Assembly (NCBI RefSeq): GCF_014297465.1
Contig: NZ_JACORT010000006.1
Span: 248,001-312,000 of the forward strand
DNA from: Ramlibacter cellulosilyticus
GTDB lineage: Bacteria; Pseudomonadota; Gammaproteobacteria; Burkholderiales; Burkholderiaceae_C
DNA length: 64,000 nt
Reading direction: 5' to 3'
A program made the position numbers and the translations under genes. This document shows, one piece after another, positions 8,789 through 21,464 of this stretch. Each line of letters starts with the position of its first letter. The stretch's first letter is position 1. The notes below the pieces were generated by a model that searched no databases, was not told where the DNA came from, and saw only the letters and a program-made list of their open reading frames with translations.

Positions 8789-9706
8789 ATGATCGACCGA
8801 ATGTACCAACCGAAGCGCGCGTCCCGCAGCGAGTTTGTCCCGATCCGCAACCTGCGCTACCACGTGCGGCTCTGGGGCGAGGCGCGCGAGGGGCACGCGC
8901 CGCTGGTGCTGGTGCACGGCTGGATGGACGTGGCGGCCTCGTGGCAGTTCGTCGTCGACGCCTTCGCGCACGACCGGCTGGTGATCGCCCCCGACTGGCG
9001 CGGCTACGGCCTCACCGAAGGCCCACGGCCGGACAACTACTGGTTCCCCGACTACCTCGCGGACCTCGAATTCCTGCTCGATCACTACGCGGGCGAGGCG
9101 CCGGTGGACCTGGTGGGCCACAGCATGGGCGGCAACATCGCCATGCTCTATGCCGGCGCGCGGCCGCAGCGGATCCGCCGGCTCGCCAACCTCGAAGGCT
9201 TCGGCATGCCGGCCACGCGGCCCGCGCAGGCGCCCGGACGGTATGCCAAGTGGATCGGCGAGCTCAAGGCCTTCCACCGCGGCGAGATGGCCTTGAAGAC
9301 CTACGACAGCGTCGAAGGCGTCGCGCGCCGCCTGATGAAGACCAACCGCCGCCTGACGCAGGACAAGGCGGACTGGCTCGCGCGCCATTGGGCCCGCCAG
9401 GAAGCGGACGGCCAATGGCACATCCTGGGCGACCCGGCGCACAAGATCGTCAATGCGAGCCTGTTCCGTGTCGACGAGGTACTGGAGATCTACAAGGCGA
9501 TCACGGCGCCGGTGCTGAACGTGGAAGCCGGCGACGACAGCCTGGGCCAGTGGTGGCAGGGCCGGTACACGCTCGCCGAGTACCACGAACGTCTGAAGTC
9601 CGTGTCCGACCTGCGGCTGGGCCGGGTCGAGGACGCCGGCCACATGTTGCACCACGACCAGCCCGCGGAAGTCGCCCGGCTGATCGAGGACTTCCTTTCC
9701 TCCTGA
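8789..9706 (+). CDS. alpha/beta-hydrolase fold protein
   Basis: 305 residues from the ATG at 8789 (an ATG at 8801 is an equal candidate). It has an HGWMD oxyanion region, DWRGYG, the nucleophile elbow GHSMGG with Ser112, and a late AGHMLHHDQP with the catalytic His; the acidic residue is probably in the VEAGDD segment. This arrangement fits cytosolic esterases and epoxide-hydrolase-like enzymes; substrate not predictable. It starts 13 bp from the divergent acyl-CoA synthetase start, so the two share one promoter region and may be linked in acyl or ester metabolism (inference). Confidence 0.88.
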   Translation: MIDRMYQPKRASRSEFVPIRNLRYHVRLWGEAREGHAPLVLVHGWMDVAASWQFVVDAFAHDRLVIAPDWRGYGLTEGPRPDNYWFPDYLADLEFLLDHYAGEAPVDLVGHSMGGNIAMLYAGARPQRIRRLANLEGFGMPATRPAQAPGRYAKWIGELKAFHRGEMALKTYDSVEGVARRLMKTNRRLTQDKADWLARHWARQEADGQWHILGDPAHKIVNASLFRVDEVLEIYKAITAPVLNVEAGDDSLGQWWQGRYTLAEYHERLKSVSDLRLGRVEDAGHMLHHDQPAEVARLIEDFLSS

Positions 9707-9855
9707 CGGCCGCCGGCGCGGCGTTCGCGCCTCAGCATGGGCGGAATTCGTGAAATTTTGTGGCTGTAGCGCTGCATGAAACCAGTTGTACGTAAAAGCG
9801 CTTGTCGTAGGAGAACGCCTACCCCATAGTCGGACATCTTCGATAGGGGTGACTC

Positions 9856-10785
9856 ATGTGGAAGTCGGGTGTGACCGCCCTCCTGGCGGCTGCAGTCATC
9901 AGTCCCGTCCTGGCGCAGTCGGATGAGTTCGACCAGGGCATGAACACGATGTGGGAAGTGCTCTGGCACCAGAGCGGCACGCCCACCCGCCTCGTCCGCT
10001 GGGAGCAGGACATCAAGGTGCGCATCTACGGCGTGAACCTCGGGGTCCACAAGCAGGTCACCCTGCAGGCGCTGAAGGACGTGGGCACCGAGGCCGGCAT
10101 CCGCGTGATCGACGTCAGCGACCGCCCCGACGCGGCCCAGGTCGCGAACGTGAGCGTCGAGATCGTGCCGGACAACATGCTGGAAGAGAACCAGCCCTGC
10201 GTCACCTTCCTGAATTTCCAGACCGAGACGAGGATCGACTCCGCGGCCATGCAGATGCGCAACCGCGACGCCTACCGCTGCGCCTACCACGAGGCGATGC
10301 ACGTGATGGGCGTGCGGGGCCATCCCGCGGGCAAGACCGTCCTGAGCTACTTCCCCAGCAAGGTCGACGGCCTGCTGCCGCTGGACCGCGTGATGCTGCG
10401 CGCCTGGTACTCCCCGCGCATGCGCGGCGGCATGACGCCGTTCGAGGTGCTGCCGGTCCTGGCCGACGAACTGGTCGCCTCCATGCCGGACCGCGACCGG
10501 GCGATGCTCTCGCGCGACCGCTTCTTCCGCAACACGATCGACCAGATGCAGTCCTTCGCCGACGGCCAGGGCGACGTGCCCATGATCGTGAAGCGCTCGG
10601 GCAAGTCGACGAACGAAGGCATCCGCTTCGGCCGCATGGAAATGAGCTACTTCCTCGGCATCGCCTACCTCGAAGGCGCCACCGTGCCGCAGGACTCGAC
10701 GCAGGCCGTGCGCTGGCTGCAGCGCGCCGCCAACCTGGGCAGCCGCACCGCGCAGGCCCGCTTGGGTGCCGCGACGGCGCGTTAA
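9856..10785 (+). CDS. secreted DUF2927-like protein with metzincin-type zinc motif and Sel1 repeat
   Basis: 309 residues. The first 20 are a signal peptide (WKSGVTALLAAAVISPVLAQ), so the protein is exported. Residues 145-156 read HEAMHVMGVRGH, an exact HExxHxxGxxGH zinc-binding signature of metzincin peptidases. The surroundings (VEIVPDN, CYRCAYHEAMH-like spacing) resemble DUF2927 proteins. The C-terminal 45 residues (EMSYFLGIAYLEGATVPQD..QAVRWLQRAANLG) form a Sel1-like repeat. AGGGG lies 8 nt upstream of the ATG. The 149-bp leader holds a short GTAGG/CCTAC hairpin at 9807-9822 and nothing else recognised. Activity not shown. Confidence 0.82.
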   Translation: MWKSGVTALLAAAVISPVLAQSDEFDQGMNTMWEVLWHQSGTPTRLVRWEQDIKVRIYGVNLGVHKQVTLQALKDVGTEAGIRVIDVSDRPDAAQVANVSVEIVPDNMLEENQPCVTFLNFQTETRIDSAAMQMRNRDAYRCAYHEAMHVMGVRGHPAGKTVLSYFPSKVDGLLPLDRVMLRAWYSPRMRGGMTPFEVLPVLADELVASMPDRDRAMLSRDRFFRNTIDQMQSFADGQGDVPMIVKRSGKSTNEGIRFGRMEMSYFLGIAYLEGATVPQDSTQAVRWLQRAANLGSRTAQARLGAATAR

Positions 10786-10887
10786 GCCCTTTTTCTTCGC
10801 CCGGGGACCCGACCTCCGCCTGAGTCACCCCACGGCCGAGCGATTTCCCGGCACACTGGCCGGCTGCCTGCCAAGGCAAGCCGCGCC

Positions 10888-14364
<3,477 letters not shown>

Positions 14365-14366
14365 CC

Positions 14367-15188
14367 ATGTCGGTGGCGGACATCGAGATCCGCCTGCTGG
14401 TGCAGGCGGTGTACCTGCGCTATGGCCACGACTTCCGCGACTACGCCTTCGCCTCGCTGCGCCGGCGCGTGCTGCAGGCGCAGCAGCGCATGGGGCTGGG
14501 CTCCATCTCCGCGCTGCAGGAGAAGGTGCTGCACGACCCGGACGAATTCGCGCGCCTGCTGCAGTACCTCACCGTGCCCGTGAGCGAGATGTTCCGCGAC
14601 CCGGCCTACTTCCTCGCGCTGCGGCGGCAGGTGGTGCCGGTGCTGCGGACCTATCCGTCCCTCAAGATCTGGGTCGCGGGCTGCAGCACGGGCGAGGAGC
14701 CCTACTCCATGGCGATCCTGCTGCTGGAGGAAGGCCTGCTGGAACGCACCATCCTCTACGCGACGGACATCAACCACGCCTCGCTCGAGAAGGCACGCCA
14801 GGGCATCTTCGCGCTGGACCACATGCAGTCCTTCACGCGCAACTACCAGCGCGCGGGTGGCCTGAAAAGCTTCAGCGACTACTACACGGCGGCCTACGGC
14901 GGCGCGCTGTTCGACCGCAAGCTGCGCGACAGCATCACCTTCGCCGACCACAGCCTCGCCACCGACGCGGTGTTCGCGGAGACGCAGCTCGTGTCGTGCC
15001 GCAACGTGCTGATCTACTTCAACCGCGGCCTGCAGGACCGCGCGCTGGGCCTGTTCCACGAGTCGCTCACGCGCCGCGGCTTCCTCGGCCTGGGCTCCAA
15101 GGAGACGCTGGACTTCTCCGCCTACGCCGATCGCTTCGAGCCGGTGAGCCGGCCCGACCGCCTCTACCGCAAGCGGGGGGACGCATGA
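14367..15188 (+). CDS. cheR: CheR-type protein-glutamate methyltransferase
   Basis: 273 residues. It transfers methyl from SAM to glutamates, classically on chemoreceptors. Visible parts are the N-terminal helical CheR_N region, the VPVSEMFRDP block, the SAM loop WVAGCSTGEEPYSMAILL, the ATDIN acidic loop and CRNVLIYF. ATG at 14367; the stop overlaps the cheB start by four bases (ATGA), so the two are translationally coupled. No MCP, CheA or CheW is nearby, so the methylation target is unclear. Confidence 0.92.
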   Translation: MSVADIEIRLLVQAVYLRYGHDFRDYAFASLRRRVLQAQQRMGLGSISALQEKVLHDPDEFARLLQYLTVPVSEMFRDPAYFLALRRQVVPVLRTYPSLKIWVAGCSTGEEPYSMAILLLEEGLLERTILYATDINHASLEKARQGIFALDHMQSFTRNYQRAGGLKSFSDYYTAAYGGALFDRKLRDSITFADHSLATDAVFAETQLVSCRNVLIYFNRGLQDRALGLFHESLTRRGFLGLGSKETLDFSAYADRFEPVSRPDRLYRKRGDA

Positions 15189-15781
15189 AGACCGCCCTGC
15201 CGAAGCGCTTCGCCTTCGCCGCCGAAGCCGTCGCGATCGGCGCGTCCGCCGGCGGCATCGACGCGCTGTTCACGCTGCTGGACGACCTGCAGCCGCCGAT
15301 GGCAGCGCCCATCATCATCGTACTGCACCTGCCCGAGGACCACGAGAGCCGCCTGGTGCAGGTGTTCGCGCAGCGCACGCGCGTGCCCGTGCACGAGGCG
15401 CAGCCCGGCGCGCCCGCGGCGCCCGGCGCGGTGTACTTCGCGCCGCCGGGCTACCACCTGCTGGTGGAGACGGACCGCACCTTCGCGCTGAGCTGCGACC
15501 CGCCGGTGCTGTTCTCGCGGCCCTCGATCGACGTCATGATGGAATCCTGCGCCGAAACGTATGGCCCGGGCCTGCTCGGCATGGTGCTCACCGGCGCCAA
15601 CGAGGACGGCGCCGCCGGCCTCGCTACCATCAAGGCCCGCGGCGGCCTCACGGCGGTGCAGGACCCCGCCGAGGCGCTGCACGCCACCATGCCCAACGCC
15701 GCCATCGCCGCCGCCGATCCCGATTTCGTCCTTCCGCTGGCAGGCCTGCACCGCCTGCTGCACACTGTGGCCTGCCGATGA
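15185..15781 (+). CDS. cheB: CheB-type methylesterase domain protein without receiver
   Basis: 198 residues covering only the catalytic CheB domain. The triad can be placed on Ser in GASAGGIDAL, His in VLHLPEDHESRL and Asp in LTGANEDGAAGL. Family members in chemotaxis operons carry an N-terminal receiver; that is missing here, so control must come from elsewhere. The start is fixed by the ATGA overlap with cheR, and the stop overlaps the next gene in the same way. Confidence 0.92.
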   Translation: MKTALPKRFAFAAEAVAIGASAGGIDALFTLLDDLQPPMAAPIIIVLHLPEDHESRLVQVFAQRTRVPVHEAQPGAPAAPGAVYFAPPGYHLLVETDRTFALSCDPPVLFSRPSIDVMMESCAETYGPGLLGMVLTGANEDGAAGLATIKARGGLTAVQDPAEALHATMPNAAIAAADPDFVLPLAGLHRLLHTVACR

Positions 15782-16920
15782 GTTCCCCCACCCCCGAAGC
15801 CAACATCCTCCTGGTCGACGACCTGCAGGAGAACCTGATCGCGCTCGAAGCGCTGATCCGTGGGCCGGGCCGCCGCATCTTCACCGCGCGCTCGGGCGAC
15901 GACGCGCTGTCGCTGATGCTGGAGCACCCTTTCGCGCTCGCCATCCTGGACGTGCAGATGCCGTCCATGAACGGCTTCGAGCTGGCCGAGCTGATGCGCG
16001 GGACGGAGCGCACCCGCACCATCCCCATCGTGTTCGTGAGCGCCGCCGGCCGCGAGCTGAACTACGCCTTCCAGGGCTACGAGTCCGGCGCCGTCGACTT
16101 CCTGTACAAGCCGCTCGACCCCCATGCCGTGCGCAGCAAGGTCTCCGTGTTCGTGGACCTGTTCCGCCAGCGCCAGGAGCTCCAGGAAGCGCAGGTGCAG
16201 CTGCAGCGCGCGGTGGCCATGCGCGACGACTTCATGTCCATGATCGCGCACGAGCTGCGCAACCCGCTGAACTCGGTCTACCTGCAGGCGCAGCTGCGCC
16301 GCAAGATGCTGTCCTCGCCCAAGGCGCCCGATACGCAGGCCATGCAGAAGATGGTGGAACGCGACGAGCGCCAGATCCGCAGCATGGTGCGCCTGCTCGA
16401 CGACATGCTCGACGTCTCGCGTGCGCGCACGGGCAAGCTGGCCATCGTTCCCGCGGAGTTCGACCTCGCCGCGTCCGCGCAGGCGGTCGTCGAGGCGATC
16501 CAGGAGCAGGCCAACGCGACCGGCGTGCAGCTCACGCTGGCGGCGCCCGAGTCGCTGCGCATCGTCGGCGACGAGTTCCGCATCGAGCAGGTGATCACCA
16601 ACCTGCTGACCAACGCGCTGCGCTACGGCGGCGGCAAGCCGGTCGTCGTGACCGTGGGGCTGCGCGACGACCTCCGCGAAGCCTTCGTGTCCGTCCGCGA
16701 CCAGGGCATGGGCATCGCGCCCGCCGACCAGGAGCGCATCTTCGAGCAGTTCGAGCGCACCGAAGGCGCGGCGCAGGTCGCGGGCCTCGGCCTCGGCCTG
16801 TACATCGCGCGGCAGATCGCGCAGGCGCACCAGGGCCGGCTGGAGGTGCGCAGCACCGTGGGCCAGGGCTCCGAGTTCATCCTCTCCCTGCCCCTGCCTG
16901 CGCCCGCGAGCCCGGCATGA
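15778..16920 (+). CDS. response regulator-histidine kinase fusion
   Basis: 380 residues. An N-terminal receiver (NILLVDDLQENLIALEAL, AILDVQMPSMNG, FLYKPLDP; ~8-125) is joined through a short coiled coil to HisKA (SMIAHELRNPLN, His near 160) and HATPase_c (NLLTNALRYGG, DQGMGIAP, GLGLGLYIARQIA). It has no membrane or sensory domain, so its input is probably phosphotransfer to the receiver. Starts by ATGA overlap with cheB. With the upstream genes it forms a compact CheB/CheR-linked phosphorelay of the kind found in environmental proteobacteria. Confidence 0.92.
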   Translation: MSSPTPEANILLVDDLQENLIALEALIRGPGRRIFTARSGDDALSLMLEHPFALAILDVQMPSMNGFELAELMRGTERTRTIPIVFVSAAGRELNYAFQGYESGAVDFLYKPLDPHAVRSKVSVFVDLFRQRQELQEAQVQLQRAVAMRDDFMSMIAHELRNPLNSVYLQAQLRRKMLSSPKAPDTQAMQKMVERDERQIRSMVRLLDDMLDVSRARTGKLAIVPAEFDLAASAQAVVEAIQEQANATGVQLTLAAPESLRIVGDEFRIEQVITNLLTNALRYGGGKPVVVTVGLRDDLREAFVSVRDQGMGIAPADQERIFEQFERTEGAAQVAGLGLGLYIARQIAQAHQGRLEVRSTVGQGSEFILSLPLPAPASPA

Positions 16921-16955
16921 GAAAATTCAGGGTTCGACGAAGGAATGAATAGAAC

Positions 16956-18060
16956 ATGGACGCAGAACGCATCAACCTGATCGGTACCACCCTGCAGGAC
17001 CTGCAGGCCCGGACGGCCGATCTCCGGAGGTATCTTTGACTTCGATGCGAAGTCGGAGCGCCTGAGGACCGTCAACGCCTCGCTGGAAGACCCCGCGGTC
17101 TGGAACGACCCGAAGAAGGCGCAGGAACTGGGCAAGGAACAGAAGCAGCTGTCCGGCGTCGTGGGCACGATCCAGACGCTGGAGCGCGAGCTCGCCGACA
17201 ACCTCGAGCTCTACGAGATGAGCAAGGAGGAAGGCGACGAGGCGGGCCTGCAGGCCATCGAGGCCGAAGGCAGCAAGCTCGAAGCCCTGGTCAAGGACCT
17301 GGAGTTCCGGCGCATGTTCAACCAGCCGGCCGACCCCAGCAACTGCTTCCTGGACCTGCAGGCCGGCGCCGGCGGCACCGAAGCCTGCGACTGGGCCAGC
17401 ATGCTGATGCGCCAGTACCTGAAGTACGCCGAGCGCAAGGGCTTCAAGACCACCGTGGAAGACGAGACGCCGGGCGACACGGCCGGCATCAAGAGCGCCA
17501 CGATCAAGATCGAGGGTGACTACGCCTTCGGCCTGCTGCGCACGGAAACGGGCGTGCACCGCCTCGTGCGCAAGTCGCCCTTCGACTCCTCGGGCGGGCG
17601 CCACACGAGCTTCGCGAGCGTGTTCGTCTATCCGGAGATCGACGACTCGATCGAGATCGACATCAACCCGGCGGACGTGCGCACGGACACCTACCGCGCC
17701 TCCGGCGCCGGTGGCCAGCACATCAACAAGACCGATTCGGCGGTGCGCCTGACGCACATCCCGACCGGCATCGTCGTGCAGTGCCAGGACAGCCGCTCGC
17801 AGCACTCCAACCGCGACGTCGCCTGGCGCCGCCTGCGCTCGCGCCTGTACGACTTCGAGATGCGCAAGCGCATGGAAGCGCAGCAGAAGCTGGAAGACTC
17901 CAAGACCGACGTGGGCTGGGGCCACCAGATCCGCAGCTACGTCCTGGACAACAGCCGGATCAAGGACCTGCGCACCGGCGTGGAGATCTCGGCGACCCAG
18001 AAGGTGCTGGACGGCGACCTCGATGCGTTCATCGAGGCTTCGCTGAAGCAGGGCGTATGA
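16956..18060 (+). CDS. prfB: peptide chain release factor 2 (programmed +1 frameshift)
   Basis: RF2 releases nascent chains at UGA and UAA. The coding sequence is in two frames: 16956-17036 encodes 27 residues up to a UGA at 17037-17039, and the second frame resumes with GAC at 17038 to give 367 residues in all. The junction ...[13 protein letters not shown] matches the E. coli RF2 site. Functional motifs are SPF ([11 protein letters not shown], stop-codon reading) and GGQ ([13 protein letters not shown], peptidyl-tRNA hydrolysis). Neither frame alone gives the full protein; this is normal autoregulation, not a mutation. Confidence 0.97.
17026..17040 (+). promoter_or_regulatory. prfB programmed frameshift signal
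   Basis: GGAGG at 17026-17030 is an internal Shine-Dalgarno-like element just upstream of the slip site TAT CTT TGA C (17031-17040). The CTT codon slips to TTT when the in-frame UGA is read slowly. All elements of the known bacterial prfB signal are present with the usual spacing. Confidence 0.96.
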
Positions 18061-18071
18061 GAAGGAAGCAT

Positions 18072-18155
18072 GTCATTGCGGGCCTGACCCGCAATCCATG
18101 CGGCTTCCGCGCCGCAACGAACGCCCCATGGATCCCGGGTCAAGCCCGGGATGAC
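18072..18155. repeat. intergenic palindromic repeat (GTCAT...ATGAC type)
   Basis: Two inverted-repeat modules face each other: ATTGCGGGCCTGACCCGCAAT at the left and ATCCCGGGTCAAGCCCGGGAT at the right, with GTCAT and ATGAC as the outer ends. It fills almost the whole gap between prfB and the HAD gene. It could form strong hairpins and attenuate readthrough. Confidence 0.8.
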
Positions 18156-18160
18156 AAGCC

Positions 18161-18820
18161 TTGAAGGCCGCTGCCCTCATCTTCGACATGGACGGGACCA
18201 TGGTGGACTCCATGCCCGCCCATGCGAAGAGCTGGGACCTGTTCCGCCAGCGCCACGGCGTGCAGCTGTCCGTCGACGAGATCCTCAAGCGCACCACCGG
18301 CCGCAACGGCATCGAGTGCGTGCGCCTGCTGCTCGGCGACGACCTGCCCGAGGAAGAAGCGAAGCGGCTGATCGACGAGAAGGAAGCGGACTACCGGCGC
18401 ATCTTCGCGGAGGACTTCCGCGAGGTCGCCGGCTTTTCCGAGTTCGCGCGGCGCGCGCAGGCGCGCGGGCTGAAGATCGCCGTGGCGACCGCCGGGGACA
18501 GGAACAACCTGCACTTCGTGCTGGAACGGGTGCACGTGAGACCCGAGGCCGAAGTGCGCGGCGACCAGGGCCTGCCCGGGAAACCGGAGCCGGACATCTT
18601 CCTCGCCGCCGCGAAGAAGCTCGGCGCCGAGCCGCGCGACTGCATCGTGTTCGAGGACGCGCCTTTCGGCATCGAAGCCGCGCACCGCGCGGGCATGCGG
18701 GCCGTCGCCATCTGCAGCACCCACAAGGCCGAAGAACTCGCAGGCCCGCACGTGATCGCCTCGGTGCGGGATTTCGAAGAACTCATGAAGAACGATTTTC
18801 TGGAGAGCCTCCATGCGTGA
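18161..18820 (+). CDS. HAD-superfamily phosphatase (beta-phosphoglucomutase/PGP-like)
   Basis: 219 residues. HAD subfamily IA signature: IFDMDGT (Asp9 nucleophile, Asp11), AVATAGD (motif II Thr), GKPEPD (Lys) and VFEDAPFGIEAA (motif IV). It should hydrolyse or transfer a phosphoryl group on a small metabolite; substrate unknown. The start must be the TTG at 18161, because an in-frame stop lies 9 bp upstream and any later ATG removes the nucleophile motif. The repeat element ends 5 bp before it. The stop overlaps pepN by 8 bp. Confidence 0.87.
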   Translation: MKAAALIFDMDGTMVDSMPAHAKSWDLFRQRHGVQLSVDEILKRTTGRNGIECVRLLLGDDLPEEEAKRLIDEKEADYRRIFAEDFREVAGFSEFARRAQARGLKIAVATAGDRNNLHFVLERVHVRPEAEVRGDQGLPGKPEPDIFLAAAKKLGAEPRDCIVFEDAPFGIEAAHRAGMRAVAICSTHKAEELAGPHVIASVRDFEELMKNDFLESLHA

Positions 18821-21455
18821 AGGAACATCCAAGGTCATCTACCGCGCGGACTACCAGCCGCCGGCGTTCTGGATCGACAGCGTCGAACTCTGCTTCGACC
18901 TCGACCCGGCCAAGACCCGCGTGCTCAATCGCATGCGCATCCGCCGCAACCCCGACGTGATGCCGCAGCCCCTGCGCCTCGACGGCGAGGAGCTGAACCT
19001 GGCGCGGGTGCTCGTGGGCGGGCAAGGCACCTCCTTCAAGATGGAGGAAGGCCAACTGGTGCTGGAGAACCTGCCCGAAGGCAACGAGCCCTTCGACCTG
19101 GAGATCTTCACCACCTGCGCGCCGGCGAAGAACACCAAGCTGATGGGCCTGTACGTCAGCAACGAGTCCTTCTTCACCCAGTGCGAGGCGGAAGGCTTCC
19201 GCCGCATCACCTACTTCCTGGACCGTCCCGACGTGATGGCCAGCTACACGGTGACGCTGCGCGCCGACAAGCAGAAGTACCCCGTGCTGCTGTCCAACGG
19301 CAACCTGGTCGACCACGGCGACCTGGAGGACGGCCGCCACTTCGCGAAGTGGGTCGACCCCTTCCGCAAGCCCAGCTACCTGTTCGCGCTCGTCGCCGGC
19401 CAGCTGGTGTGCCGCGAGCAGCGCATCGCCGCGCGCAACGGCAAGGACCACCTGCTGCAGGTGTACGTGCGCGCCGGCGACCTGGACAAGACCGAGCACG
19501 CGATGAACTCGCTCATGGCCTCGGTCGCCTGGGACGAGGCCAGGTTCGGCCTGCCGCTGGACCTGGAGCGCTTCATGATCGTCGCCACCAGCGACTTCAA
19601 CATGGGCGCGATGGAAAACAAGGGCCTGAACATCTTCAACACGAAGTACGTTCTCGCCAACCAGGCCACCGCCACCGACGTGGACTACGCCAACATCGAG
19701 TCGGTGGTGGGCCACGAGTACTTCCACAACTGGACCGGCAACCGCGTGACCTGCCGCGACTGGTTCCAGCTCTCGCTGAAGGAAGGCCTCACCGTCTTCC
19801 GCGACCAGGAGTTCAGCCAGGACCTGGCCGGCGATGCGTCGGCGCGCGCGGTCAAGCGCATCGAGGACGTGCGCGTGCTGCGCACCGCGCAGTTCCCCGA
19901 GGACGCGGGCCCCATGGCCCACCCCGTCCGCCCGGACCAGTACCTGGAGATCAACAACTTCTACACCGTGACGGTGTACGAGAAGGGCGCGGAGGTCGTG
20001 CGCATGATGCAGACCCTGGTGGGCCGCGAAGGCTTCGCCAAGGGGCTGTCGCTGTACTTCCAGCGCCACGATGGCCAGGCCGTCACCTGCGACGACTTCG
20101 CCCAGGCCATCGCCGACGCGAACCCGGAGTCGCAGCTCGCGCAGCGCCTGGACCAGTTCAAGCGCTGGTATTCGCAAGCCGGCACGCCGCGCGTGCGGGC
20201 GCAGACGCACTTCGACGCGGTCTCGGGCATCTATACGCTGACGCTCACGCAGAGCTGCGCGCCCACGCCCGGCCAGCCGGAGAAGCAGCCCTTCGTGATC
20301 CCCGTGGCCCTCGGGCTGCTGGATGCGGAGGGCCGCGAGCTCACGAGCGGCCTGCACGTGCTGACCGAGGCGACCGAGACGCTCACCTTCCCGGGCTACG
20401 CGTCGGAGCCCGTGCCTTCGCTGCTGCGCGGCTTCAGCGCGCCGGTGATCCTGGACTACGACTACAGCGACCAGCAGCTGCTGGCCCTGCTCGCCAGCGA
20501 CACCGACCCGTTCAACCGCTGGGAGGCCGCGCAGCGCCTGGCCACCGGCCGTGCGCTGACCTTCATCCGCACCGGCAGCCCGGTGGAACTGGATGCGCCC
20601 TACCTGGATGCGATGCGCACCGTGCTGCGCCACCCGACGCTGGATGCGGCCTTCAAGGAGCTGGTGCTGACGCTGCCCGGCGAGACCTACATCGCCGAAC
20701 AGCTGGACGTGGTGGACCCGCAGCGCATCCACGCGGTGCGCGAGGCGATGCGCGAGCAGCTGGCGCGCGCGCTGGCCGCCGAATGGGAATGGGCTTACGA
20801 GGCGCACAAGGACAACGGCGCCTACCGCCCGGACCCGGTGTCCAGCGGCCGCCGCGCGCTGGCCGGGATGGCGCTGACCAACCTGTGCCTCGCCGCGCGT
20901 TCCTCGGGCGACGCGGTGTGGCCCGGCAAGGCCTACCAGCGCTTCAAGGACGCGTCCAACATGACCGACCGCTTCAACGCGCTGGCCGCGCTGGTGAGCA
21001 CCGGCCATCCGCTCGCGGCCGAGGCGCTGCAGCGCTTCCACGCCATGTTCAAGGGCGAGGCACTGGTGCTGGACAAGTGGTTCGCCCTGCAGGCGGGCGC
21101 GCCCGACCGCGGAGGCAACATCCTGCCCACCGTGAAGCAGCTGATGGTCCACCCGGACTTCAACATCCGCAACCCGAACCGCGCGCGCAGCGTGATCTTC
21201 AGCTACTGCAGCGCCAACCCGGGCGGCTTCCACCGCGCGGACGCGGCGGGCTACGTCTTCTGGAGCGACCGCGTCATCGAGCTGGATGCCATCAACCCGC
21301 AGGTCGCCGCCCGCCTCGCGCGCGCGCTCGATCGCTGGAAGAAGCTGGCCGAGCCCCTGCGCGGCGCCGCCCGCGAGGCGATCGCCCGCGTGGCCGCGAA
21401 GCCCGACCTGAGCAACGACGTGCGCGAGGTGGTCACCCGCGCGCTGGCCGATTAG
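18813..21455 (+). CDS. pepN: aminopeptidase N
   Basis: M1-family zinc aminopeptidase, 880 residues, normal length for proteobacterial PepN. It shows the GAMEN exopeptidase motif in FNMGAMENKGLNIF, the zinc site HEYFH at 301-305 with the third ligand in KEGLTVF, and the C-terminal helical DUF3458 region. It degrades peptides from the N-terminus in the cytosol. ATG at 18813 lies inside the end of the HAD gene, indicating coupled translation. Confidence 0.97.
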   Translation: MREGTSKVIYRADYQPPAFWIDSVELCFDLDPAKTRVLNRMRIRRNPDVMPQPLRLDGEELNLARVLVGGQGTSFKMEEGQLVLENLPEGNEPFDLEIFTTCAPAKNTKLMGLYVSNESFFTQCEAEGFRRITYFLDRPDVMASYTVTLRADKQKYPVLLSNGNLVDHGDLEDGRHFAKWVDPFRKPSYLFALVAGQLVCREQRIAARNGKDHLLQVYVRAGDLDKTEHAMNSLMASVAWDEARFGLPLDLERFMIVATSDFNMGAMENKGLNIFNTKYVLANQATATDVDYANIESVVGHEYFHNWTGNRVTCRDWFQLSLKEGLTVFRDQEFSQDLAGDASARAVKRIEDVRVLRTAQFPEDAGPMAHPVRPDQYLEINNFYTVTVYEKGAEVVRMMQTLVGREGFAKGLSLYFQRHDGQAVTCDDFAQAIADANPESQLAQRLDQFKRWYSQAGTPRVRAQTHFDAVSGIYTLTLTQSCAPTPGQPEKQPFVIPVALGLLDAEGRELTSGLHVLTEATETLTFPGYASEPVPSLLRGFSAPVILDYDYSDQQLLALLASDTDPFNRWEAAQRLATGRALTFIRTGSPVELDAPYLDAMRTVLRHPTLDAAFKELVLTLPGETYIAEQLDVVDPQRIHAVREAMREQLARALAAEWEWAYEAHKDNGAYRPDPVSSGRRALAGMALTNLCLAARSSGDAVWPGKAYQRFKDASNMTDRFNALAALVSTGHPLAAEALQRFHAMFKGEALVLDKWFALQAGAPDRGGNILPTVKQLMVHPDFNIRNPNRARSVIFSYCSANPGGFHRADAAGYVFWSDRVIELDAINPQVAARLARALDRWKKLAEPLRGAAREAIARVAAKPDLSNDVREVVTRALAD

Positions 21456-21464
21456 AGTTCAACC

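Noticed and set aside
16956-17039. prfB read as a frameshifted pseudogene
   Set aside because: The in-frame UGA has the full programmed frameshift context and the rest of RF2 is intact.
18783-21233. 816-codon minus-strand frame opposite pepN
   Set aside because: Shadow frame; pepN has all M1 motifs in the sense direction.
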